Assembly: GCA_016931875.1 (NCBI GenBank)
Contig: JAFGDX010000193.1
Coordinates: 1 to 5,849, forward strand
Origin: Prolixibacteraceae bacterium
GTDB lineage: Bacteria > Bacteroidota > Bacteroidia > Bacteroidales > Prolixibacteraceae
Reading direction: 5' to 3'
DNA: 5,849 bases
Positions 1-4,829 of the stretch are shown here, piece after piece. Below the pieces are notes generated by a model, which was not told where the DNA came from, did not search any database, and saw only the letters and a program-made list of their open reading frames with translations. The stretch's first letter is position 1. Every line of letters begins with the position of its first letter. Position numbers and translations under genes: made by a program.

Positions 1-459
1 ACCTGCCAGACCGATGAAAAAACCACGCTCGAAAGAAAATTGCTTTCACAAAAAATGAAGCCCGGAACTGTAGTTTCCGATTTTACTATGAACGACATCA
101 ACGGCGACCCGGTAACCCTTTCCGGGGTTTTGAAAGAAAAAACATTGCTGTTGTTTTGGGCCAGCTGGTGCCCGCACTGTAACGAAATGATTTCGTTTCT
201 GAAAAACAGGGGAATAGAAAATGCTACAATGGAAGTGATTACCATTTCGCTTGATACCGGAGAGACGGAATGGAAAGAAGCCGTTCGGAAACACAATATC
301 GAATCGTGGTTTAATCTTTGCGATTTTCAGGAATGGGACGGTGAGGTTGCAACTGAATATAACATTTATGCCACGCCAACCATATTTATTATTGATAAAA
401 ACCGGAGAATTCTGGCAACACCTGTTACAATAAACGATTTGGTTCAATTGAGTTTGTAA
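1..459 (+). CDS. Thioredoxin/TlpA-like thiol-disulfide protein, 5'-truncated by window edge
   Basis: The frame is open from base 1 to the TAA at 457-459, so the N-terminus lies outside the window; a TTG at 40 is very unlikely to be the real start. Of 152 visible residues, about 18-152 form a thioredoxin fold: a PGTVVSDF opening strand, then FWASWCPHC with the redox pair C57-P-H-C60 (bases 169-180), and the cis-proline motif ATPTIFIID with P126. Known family members (TlpA/ResA-like) reduce or exchange disulfides, often in the periplasm and often as the C-terminal domain of longer Bacteroidota lipoproteins or exported proteins. The charged stretch before the fold fits such a longer protein. No signal peptide can be judged because the start is missing. 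The next gene begins 45 bp downstream on the same strand, so co-transcription is possible, although a weak TTTG-N22-TAACTTTT (453-486) could be a separate promoter. The fold is well supported; the exact role is not known. Confidence 0.88.
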   Translation, partial: TCQTDEKTTLERKLLSQKMKPGTVVSDFTMNDINGDPVTLSGVLKEKTLLLFWASWCPHCNEMISFLKNRGIENATMEVITISLDTGETEWKEAVRKHNIESWFNLCDFQEWDGEVATEYNIYATPTIFIIDKNRRILATPVTINDLVQLSL

Positions 460-504
460 TTAAAACACCTGCAAAAACTAACTTTTATCCTGAAAATTGG
501 TACA

Positions 505-1209
505 ATGAACCTGCAAAAAGAAATAGAGGCCGAACTAAAATCCCGCGGTGCCGATTTTGTTTATTTTGCAGATATTTCTGCTTTGCCGGTTCAGCAAAAC
601 AAAAACTTTCCGGCCGCCATTCTGATAGCGAAAATTTTGTCAAAAGAGTATCTTGCAGAAATCACCAGCCATCCAAATTATGTGCAGGAAAAAATCAAAA
701 CCAAGATTGTTCAAACCGATGAGTTCGAACACAGTGAAAAATTCACCGATGCACTGGCTGATTTTACTGCCGGATTTATTGCAAAAAAGGGGTTTGCCGC
801 CTATTCACAGTCGGAAAATAACATAGCAAACAGCGGATTTTACGATTTTGAAAACAAACGCACACCGCTTCCCCACAAAACCATTGCGCTGCTGGCCGGG
901 CTGGGTTGGATTGGCAAACACAACCTACTGGTAACCCGTGAATTTGGAAGCGCCCTTTCCATGTGCACCGTGTTAACCGATGCCCCTTTAAAAACCGCTG
1001 CTTATCGGCTCACAAAATCGAAATGCGGAAATTGTCGGGTTTGTATCGATGTTTGTACCTGTGCAGCCATATTGGGGAAAAACTGGGAACCCGGTTTGCA
1101 GCGCGAAGAAATCATCAATGTAACCCGATGTACCACCTGTTTGAGATGCCTTGTTTTTTGCCCGTGGACACAAAAATACATGGTCAGAAAATCGGAAAAT
1201 ATCACTTAA
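505..1209 (+). CDS. Short QueG-like protein with two 4Fe-4S clusters
   Basis: This 234-residue protein resembles the epoxyqueuosine reductase (QueG) superfamily. Residues 122-159 carry the family hallmark LPHKTIALLAGLGWIGKHN followed by a GSALSMCTVLTD segment. Next come two ferredoxin-type cysteine sets: C174, C177, C180, C184 and C209, C212, C215, C219, the second ending in FCPWTQKY. Real QueG (roughly 310-380 residues) reduces epoxyqueuosine in tRNA using cobalamin and two 4Fe-4S clusters. This protein is much shorter and has no room for the usual C-terminal extension, so it fits the short paralogues of unknown function found in many anaerobes. The usual Pro after the fourth cysteine of cluster one is Thr here, followed by an extra Cys (C186). 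It is probably cytoplasmic, since no signal peptide is visible. The ATG at 505 is preferred because the protein then starts with a family-like helix (KEIEAELKSRGADFVYF). The Fe-S assignment is strong; the substrate is unknown, so no gene symbol is given. Confidence 0.82.
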   Translation: MNLQKEIEAELKSRGADFVYFADISALPVQQNKNFPAAILIAKILSKEYLAEITSHPNYVQEKIKTKIVQTDEFEHSEKFTDALADFTAGFIAKKGFAAYSQSENNIANSGFYDFENKRTPLPHKTIALLAGLGWIGKHNLLVTREFGSALSMCTVLTDAPLKTAAYRLTKSKCGNCRVCIDVCTCAAILGKNWEPGLQREEIINVTRCTTCLRCLVFCPWTQKYMVRKSENIT

Positions 1210-1366
1210 ATGCTTGAAAATCTGAAAATCACCAAAGGGCAATAACAACAAAACAAATATGCAACCTCCGAATTACAGAATACCATTCACCTGCTAAAAA
1301 CTACAATTTACAAAAGAGCCTTCCGATACACAATTTCCATCCCGCTCTTCCAACAAAAAACAGGTG

Positions 1367-1397
1367 TTGACATTATTCCTGAATTTTTGTAACTTTT
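1367..1397 (+). promoter_or_regulatory. Putative Bacteroidota-type promoter of the 80-residue ORF
   Basis: A TTG at 1367-1369 (within TTGACA) is followed after 20 bp by TAACTTTT at 1390-1397, matching the Bacteroidota -7 consensus TAnnTTTG at all but the last base. Transcription would start near 1403, leaving about 27 nt before the ATG at 1430. The box lies inside an in-frame upstream extension that begins with GTG at 1364, which argues against that longer start. The rest of the gap (1210-1366) holds no gene that I can support. Confidence 0.45.
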
Positions 1398-1429
1398 ATT
1401 TGATATTACCAACCTTAAATCAAAAAGTT

Positions 1430-1672
1430 ATGGCAGTTTATGCAATTGAAAATTATGTACTTCGGTACGACATGACCAACAACAAGCCCTGGGTGATTTT
1501 TCACTACAAGCTTGATGGGAACTGGAAAAACCAAAACTGGTTCCCGCCCAAAGAAGACGCCGTGTACCTGGCCGATTTGTTTCGCAACGAAAAACCCTTG
1601 TATTATGTGGATACAGGCACACGCAAGTGGATTACCTCTTCAGCCGAAGAAATTGGCGAAGAGGAGACATAA
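1430..1672 (+). CDS. Small conserved-looking protein of unknown function (80 aa)
   Basis: I do not recognise a named family. The ATG at 1430 gives 80 residues; a GTG at 1364 in the same frame would add 22 hydrophobic residues, but these overlap a promoter-like sequence, so the shorter form is preferred. The protein is rich in aromatic residues (many W, Y and F: WVIFHYKLDGNWKNQNWFPP) and ends in an acidic tail (SSAEEIGEEET). It has no signal peptide, membrane segment, cysteine or obvious metal motif. The pattern suggests a compact beta-rich domain, with YYVDTGTRKWITSSAEEIG as a likely last strand and helix; this is inference. Codon use resembles that of its neighbours. It sits alone, with a promoter-like sequence upstream and a strong terminator 20 bp after its TAA, so it is probably transcribed as a single gene. 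Coding potential is supported by the clean start, typical composition and tight flanking signals. Confidence 0.7.
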   Translation: MAVYAIENYVLRYDMTNNKPWVIFHYKLDGNWKNQNWFPPKEDAVYLADLFRNEKPLYYVDTGTRKWITSSAEEIGEEET

Positions 1673-1692
1673 AAAAATTATTTTTTGAAATG

Positions 1693-1727
1693 AAAAAGGG
1701 TTCTCCGGTTTTGGGGAATCCTTTTTT
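1693..1727 (+). terminator. Intrinsic terminator after the 80-residue ORF
   Basis: A 14-bp stem pairs 1693-1706 with 1713-1726, closing a 6-nt GGTTTT loop. Twelve pairs are Watson-Crick and two are G-U. The core is G/C-rich, with an A-run on the left and a T-run through 1727 on the right, as in a classic rho-independent terminator. The A/T flanks could let it work on both strands, but there is no convergent gene here. Confidence 0.85.
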
Positions 1728-1745
1728 ATCATTTATAAAAAACAG

Positions 1746-1776
1746 TTTGCTCTTCCTGAAGAGTTTTCTATTTTTA
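1746..1776 (+). promoter_or_regulatory. Putative promoter of the Crp/Fnr-type regulator, with a palindrome in the spacer
   Basis: TTTG at 1746-1749 is followed after 19 bp by TATTTTTA at 1769-1776, matching the Bacteroidota TAnnTTTG box except at the last base. A start near 1782 would give a leader of about 23 nt before the ATG at 1805. Within the spacer, CTCTTC (1750-1755) and GAAGAG (1758-1763) form a perfect inverted repeat around 2 bp, a possible operator placed where a bound protein would block polymerase. Confidence 0.45.
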
Positions 1777-1804
1777 ACTCATTAAACACAAAATCCTCCT
1801 GAAA

Positions 1805-2380
1805 ATGTCAGAACAATTCAAAAAACACATTTTAAAATTTACAAAAATCGCAGACAACGGTTTTGGTGAGATATTCAATTCTTTTGAACTTCTTAAAATA
1901 AAGAAAAAACAGACCCTGCACGAAATGAACGAGGTTTGCAAATACAATTTTTTTGTACTGAAAGGTTGTTTAAGAATGTTTTTTATCAGCCACAACGGTG
2001 TAGAACACACCACAGAATTCGCCATTGAAAACTGGTGGATTACTGATTTGAGTTCCTATCACCGGCGGTTGCCTTCAAAATTTTATATCCAGGCAGTTGA
2101 GAACTCAACTATTCTGAGAATCAAAAAGGATGAGGAAGATGTTTTGCTAAAAAAACACCCCGAAATGCAGGAATATTTTAAATGTATTTATCAAACGGCA
2201 ACAGCAGCCGCCCAATTAAGGGTACAGTTCTTCCGGCTGTTTTCGCGTGAAGAACTTTACATCCATTTCAAAGAAAATTTCCCCGAATTCAATCAAAGAA
2301 TTCCGCAATATTTAATTGCTTCGTATTTGGGTTTCACACCGCAATATTTAAGTGAAATCAGAAAAAAAATGGTTTCTTAA
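1805..2380 (+). CDS. Crp/Fnr-family transcriptional regulator
   Basis: At 191 residues this has the size and order of the compact Crp/Fnr regulators common in Bacteroidota. Residues about 20-115 form the cupin-like effector domain (KKKQTLHEMNEVCKYNFFVLKG near 33-54, then the strand ending ENSTILRIKKDE). A dimer helix follows (about 117-145), then a short helix-turn-helix around 165-188 (RIPQYLIASYLGFTPQYLSEIRKK). The conserved Arg and Glu of the cAMP-binding phosphate cassette are not evident, and there is no N-terminal cysteine cluster as in FNR, so neither cAMP nor a 4Fe-4S cluster is an obvious ligand; the signal is unknown. The ATG at 1805 fits the promoter boxes at 1746-1776. The next gene, an AhpD-like protein, starts 66 bp after the TAA, and a dyad lies in that gap. 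The pairing of such a regulator with an AhpD-like gene recurs in Bacteroidota, as far as I recall, which suggests that the neighbour is its target (inference). Confidence 0.85.
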   Translation: MSEQFKKHILKFTKIADNGFGEIFNSFELLKIKKKQTLHEMNEVCKYNFFVLKGCLRMFFISHNGVEHTTEFAIENWWITDLSSYHRRLPSKFYIQAVENSTILRIKKDEEDVLLKKHPEMQEYFKCIYQTATAAAQLRVQFFRLFSREELYIHFKENFPEFNQRIPQYLIASYLGFTPQYLSEIRKKMVS

Positions 2381-2402
2381 ACCAGTTTAACTTTTTTCCA
2401 TT

Positions 2403-2421
2403 ACAAAGGTGAGACATTTGT
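2403..2421. promoter_or_regulatory. Candidate operator dyad upstream of the AhpD-like gene
   Basis: This 19-bp dyad has perfect outer arms ACAAA and TTTGT around 9 bp and inner GT/AC matches, giving seven symmetric pairs out of nine. It ends 25 bp before the ATG at 2447. It overlaps GACATTTG (2413-2420), which matches the TAnnTTTG box at all but its first base. A dimeric regulator such as the Crp/Fnr-type protein encoded just upstream could bind here and, given the overlap, act as a repressor. No clear -33 box was found, so the promoter reading is weak. Confidence 0.35.
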
Positions 2422-2446
2422 GGTAAACATTAAAAACAAAACAGAA

Positions 2447-2881
2447 ATGGAAAAAAGAATTCAAATTGACCGGTTGCAACCCGGCGCCTACAAAACAATG
2501 CTTGCTTTCGAAACGTATTTATCACAAACCGAACTTACCAAAACACACCGGAACCTAATTTATATAAGAGCCTCACAAATAAACGGTTGTGCTTTTTGTA
2601 TCAACATGCACACCAAAGAGGCGCTGAAAAACAACGAAACACAACAACGTATTTTTTTGTTAAGTGCCTGGCGGGAAACTGACCTTTTTACAGAAGAAGA
2701 ACGTGTGCTTTTAAAAATTACCGAAGAAGTTACCCTTATTCATCATCGGGGACTATCCTCCAAAACTTACGAAGAAGCCATTGTCCATTTTGGTGAAAAT
2801 TATTTGGCTCAAATAATTATGGCAATTATTACCATCAATGCCTGGAACAGAATTGCTGTTAGTACCCATAAACCGTTTTGA
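2447..2881 (+). CDS. AhpD-like / carboxymuconolactone-decarboxylase-family protein
   Basis: This 144-residue all-helical protein belongs to the CMD/AhpD superfamily. The signature C48-A-F-C51-I-N-M-H55 within INGCAFCINMHTKEAL is the thiol-active CxxCxxxH motif seen in peroxidase-like members. A glutamate in TEEER (about 83-86) and the helix ITINAWNRIAV (about 128-138) also fit the family. AhpD itself reduces the peroxiredoxin AhpC; many short relatives like this one have no known partner, and a role in peroxide or other oxidant removal is inferred from the motif. It is probably cytoplasmic, with no signal peptide. The ATG at 2447 is chosen over an in-frame GTG at 2420, because that GTG lies inside a dyad and adds only a polar, lysine-rich nonapeptide not expected in the family. 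It follows a Crp/Fnr-type regulator gene in the same direction and may share its transcript or be controlled from the 66-bp gap. No hairpin terminator was seen after it. Confidence 0.88.
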   Translation: MEKRIQIDRLQPGAYKTMLAFETYLSQTELTKTHRNLIYIRASQINGCAFCINMHTKEALKNNETQQRIFLLSAWRETDLFTEEERVLLKITEEVTLIHHRGLSSKTYEEAIVHFGENYLAQIIMAIITINAWNRIAVSTHKPF

Positions 2882-3017
2882 TATTGTTAAAATGGCTGCA
2901 ATCTGTTCTGAATAAAATCAACAAAGAGAAACGACAATAAAAAGAATGAAATCTTAAAAAAAATCTCTCAGAAAAAGCAAATTCCAATTATTTAATTTTT
3001 ATCTAAACCGATTCCTG

Positions 3018-3116
3018 ATGAACAAGTTAATTATTGGAGTGTTACAAATATTATCCATGACAAATTGGGGACAGGAACCACTCTCAAAACACAAATACTT
3101 TATGAGTGAAAACTAA
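3018..3116 (+). CDS. Possible 32-residue signal-peptide-like ORF or gene remnant
   Basis: An ATG at 3018 opens 32 codons ending at TAA 3114-3116, only 13 bp before the next gene. The product begins like a Bacteroidota secretion signal: a short basic start (MNK), a hydrophobic run LIIGVLQILSMT, then NWGQE, resembling a cleavage site before Gln. After that come only about 14 polar residues. It may be the head of a decayed secreted-protein gene, a tiny exported peptide, or a leader ORF of the downstream regulator; an ORF of this length can also arise by chance. The rest of the gap (2882-3017) is A/T-rich with no gene that I can support. Confidence 0.3.
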   Translation: MNKLIIGVLQILSMTNWGQEPLSKHKYFMSEN

Positions 3117-3129
3117 AAAATAATGTGCT

Positions 3130-4239
3130 ATGCCAATTTACATGGACCGACACGATGTTTCAGAAGATGTTACCGCGGAAGTAGTTGCCAAACTTCATCA
3201 TGAAGATCTGAAAATTCAACACAATTATAGCTGTAAAGGATTAACCTATTGGTTTGACGATGTAAGAAAAACAGCCTTTTGTCTTATTGAAGCACCAGAT
3301 AAACAAAGCTTAACAGCCATGCATAAAAATGCACATGGCGAAGTGCCTAATCAGGTAATTGAAGTCGATGCCAATATTGTTGAATCGTTTTTGGGAAGAA
3401 TTGAAGATCCGGAGAATTTTGACAACACAGAACTAAATATAATTGATGAACCAGCGTTTCGTATTATAATGGCAGTCGGAATAAAACCGTACTCATTCCA
3501 TAACCTGAAAAAGGAGATTCTTAATGTATCCTTACAAAAATTTAATCTTTCAACCCTGTCTACAATAAAAGAATTTAATGGAAATGTTGTAAATCATTCC
3601 AACGACTATTTTATGGTCAGTTTTAAATCTGTATCTGAAGCCATAAAATGTGCGTTAAAGGTTAAGCATAATTTTCTGGAATGGCAGAAAAAAAACAACT
3701 TCAATAATATAAAACTTAAAACCGGAGTAAGTGCAGGATCACCGGTAACCAATGCCAAAAATCTGTTTGATGAAACCGTTAAAACAGCAGAACGGTTACA
3801 CCATATTTCCATGGCAAAAATAATGATAACCAACGAAATAAAAGAACTTTACCAAAACGAGAAAATAAGCGATTTTGTCACTAACAACGAGGTTGAGCCT
3901 TTACACCCGGATGCAGAAAAATTCATGAATCAGCTTATGGATAAACTGGAAGATAATTGGACAAACAGTGACTTTCATGCAATTGATTTATGCAAAGCTC
4001 TTAACATCAGTAAATCGAAATTGTATCGGAAAACAATTTCACTCACGGGAAAATCACCCAATACTTTTATTAAAGATTTCAGGTTAAACAGAGCACTTCG
4101 GTATTTCAGGTTAAAAAAAGGAAATATTTCAGAAATAGCTTATGAAACTGGTTTTGGCAGCCCCTCTTATTTTACCAAATGCTTCCAAAAAAAGTATGGA
4201 ATTAAACCAACTGAATATCTTGAATTTCAGGAAAATTAA
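3130..4239 (+). CDS. DUF4242 / degenerate cyclase-like / AraC-type regulator
   Basis: Three domains can be read in this 369-residue protein. Residues 1-95 match DUF4242, whose Streptomyces member SCO4226 binds nickel: MPIYMDRHDV start, TYWFDDVRKTAFCLIEAP, and MHKNAHGEVPNQVIEVD. The domain is rich in possible metal ligands (H8, H23, H24, H31, H65, H69, C35, C51). Residues about 108-250 resemble a class III nucleotidyl-cyclase fold: HSNDYFMVSF in place of GDgfla.F, then KLKTGVSAGSPV, TAERLHH and AKIMITNEI. Key catalytic positions look lost: the first metal Asp appears to be Gly (IMAVGIK) and the usual Asn before AxR is Lys. It is therefore more likely a sensor than an enzyme. Residues 262-366 are an AraC-type DNA-binding domain with both helix-turn-helices (DLCKALNISKSKLYRK; ISEIAYETGFGSPSYFTKCFQKKYG). 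It is cytoplasmic, with no membrane segment. The ATG at 3130 fits the DUF4242 start exactly. The downstream globin gene is the likely target, since tandem repeats lie in between. The ligand is unknown. Confidence 0.87.
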   Translation: MPIYMDRHDVSEDVTAEVVAKLHHEDLKIQHNYSCKGLTYWFDDVRKTAFCLIEAPDKQSLTAMHKNAHGEVPNQVIEVDANIVESFLGRIEDPENFDNTELNIIDEPAFRIIMAVGIKPYSFHNLKKEILNVSLQKFNLSTLSTIKEFNGNVVNHSNDYFMVSFKSVSEAIKCALKVKHNFLEWQKKNNFNNIKLKTGVSAGSPVTNAKNLFDETVKTAERLHHISMAKIMITNEIKELYQNEKISDFVTNNEVEPLHPDAEKFMNQLMDKLEDNWTNSDFHAIDLCKALNISKSKLYRKTISLTGKSPNTFIKDFRLNRALRYFRLKKGNISEIAYETGFGSPSYFTKCFQKKYGIKPTEYLEFQEN

Positions 4240-4246
4240 AATATAA

Positions 4247-4283
4247 CAATTGAATCAAAATTACAATCAATTGAACCAAAATT
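4247..4283. repeat. Two 16-bp direct repeats, 21-bp period: candidate AraC-type operator
   Basis: CAATTGAATCAAAATT (4247-4262) and CAATTGAACCAAAATT (4268-4283) match at 15 of 16 bases, and the similarity stops at once on both sides. A 21-bp period is two helical turns, which puts both copies on the same DNA face, as in the direct half-sites of AraC-family regulators. The site starts 7 bp after the stop codon of the AraC-type gene and ends 26 bp before the -7 box at 4310, about where an activator replacing a -33 box would sit. Binding by the upstream regulator is inferred. Confidence 0.6.
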
Positions 4284-4309
4284 GATACCTATGGTATATC
4301 CATCTGTTG

Positions 4310-4317
4310 TAATTTTG
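4310..4317 (+). promoter_or_regulatory. Putative -7 promoter box of the globin gene
   Basis: TAATTTTG is a perfect match to the Bacteroidota TAnnTTTG box. The closest TTG upstream (4282-4284) is 25 bp away, too far for a good -33 element, which fits a promoter that needs an activator. In place of the -33 box lies the small dyad ATACC-TAT-GGTAT (4285-4297). A start near 4323 would give a leader of about 84 nt before the ATG at 4407. Confidence 0.5.
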
Positions 4318-4321
4318 AAAC

Positions 4322-4346
4322 TGAACAATCACCAGAGTATTGTTCA
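4322..4346. promoter_or_regulatory. Perfect 8-bp inverted repeat at the predicted transcription start of the globin gene
   Basis: TGAACAAT (4322-4329) and ATTGTTCA (4339-4346) are perfect inverted copies separated by 9 bp. They sit at or just after the predicted start point, so they could be a repressor operator or a 5' hairpin in the mRNA leader. No T-run follows, so a terminator is unlikely. The protein that binds here, if any, is unknown. Confidence 0.45.
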
Positions 4347-4406
4347 CAAGTCTTTAACCTGTTTTCAGTAAAAGACCAAAACTTTTCAAAACTTAAAATT
4401 ATTAAA

Positions 4407-4781
4407 ATGAGTAAAACATTATTTGAACGATTAGGAGGAACAGAAGGAATTACCAGCATTGTGGATGATGTAGTTGAAAATCATATGAATAATCCGGCTG
4501 TGAAAGTGCGATTCCTTCCTTACAAAGAAGATCCGAAAAATCTGGCTGTTATCAAAAAACACACGGTAGATTTTTTTAGTGCGGGCAGCGGAGGGCCGGC
4601 CATTTATAAAGGCCGTGATATGCCGGAAACACATAAGGGAATGAATATTAACCCTTCAGAATATATGGAGGTAATGAATGACATTTTTGCCGCGCTTGAT
4701 AAACACAATATTGATGAAGAAACTCAAAAAGATGTACTGTCTATTTTATGGTCGTTAAAAGATACCATTATTGCAAAGTAA
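4407..4781 (+). CDS. Truncated haemoglobin, group I-like
   Basis: At 124 residues this has the length and motifs of the 2/2 truncated globins. LFERLGGTEGI (5-15) is the usual N-terminal helix, F36 fits the CD1 phenylalanine, DFFSAGSGGPAIYKGRDM (55-72) is the typical EF turn region, and H76 in ETHKGMNI is the expected haem-binding F8 histidine. Such proteins bind O2 or NO, and some act as NO dioxygenases or peroxide-linked proteins in the cytoplasm. By gapless comparison from memory with Mycobacterium tuberculosis TrHbN, the B10 position that holds a ligand-stabilising Tyr there is V23 here. About five residues are inserted before helix E, and the E7 and E11 positions read I49 and T53, so the distal pocket differs from that model. 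The ATG at 4407 fits the family start. It follows the DUF4242-AraC regulator gene by 167 bp, with operator-like repeats between, and converges with miaB, whose stop lies 48 bp away. The substrate is unproven. Confidence 0.92.
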   Translation: MSKTLFERLGGTEGITSIVDDVVENHMNNPAVKVRFLPYKEDPKNLAVIKKHTVDFFSAGSGGPAIYKGRDMPETHKGMNINPSEYMEVMNDIFAALDKHNIDEETQKDVLSILWSLKDTIIAK

Positions 4782-4829
4782 TCTTCAACTTAAAAGTATC
4801 CGAGGGAAACCATAGTAGAATTTCCAGCT

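Noticed and set aside
46..447. Minus-strand ORF opposite the thioredoxin-like gene
   Set aside because: The plus strand carries the CPHC and cis-Pro motifs in the same region; the antisense product has no recognisable feature.
453..486. TTTG-N22-TAACTTTT as a promoter for the QueG-like gene
   Set aside because: The -33 part lies across the preceding stop codon and the spacing is at the edge of the usual range; co-transcription from upstream is equally likely, so it is only mentioned in the gene entry.
1314..1349. AAGAGC and GCTCTT inverted repeat after the QueG-like gene, as a terminator
   Set aside because: The stem is only 6 bp, the loop is 24 nt, and no T-run follows.
1364..1429. GTG start adding 22 residues to the 80-residue protein
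   Set aside because: The extension overlaps a promoter-like TTG-N20-TAACTTTT sequence, and the ATG at 1430 gives a clean start without the odd hydrophobic, Cys-containing lead.
2420..2446. GTG start adding nine residues to the AhpD-like protein
   Set aside because: It lies inside a dyad and adds a Lys/Asn-rich stretch not expected in the family; the ATG at 2447 fits better.
2993..3000. TAATTTTT as a promoter box for the DUF4242-AraC gene
   Set aside because: No TTG lies at a suitable distance upstream, and such T-rich strings are common in this A/T-rich gap.
4782..4829. Shared terminator between the convergent globin and miaB genes
   Set aside because: Only a tiny ACTT/AAGT symmetry is present, with no stable stem or T-run.
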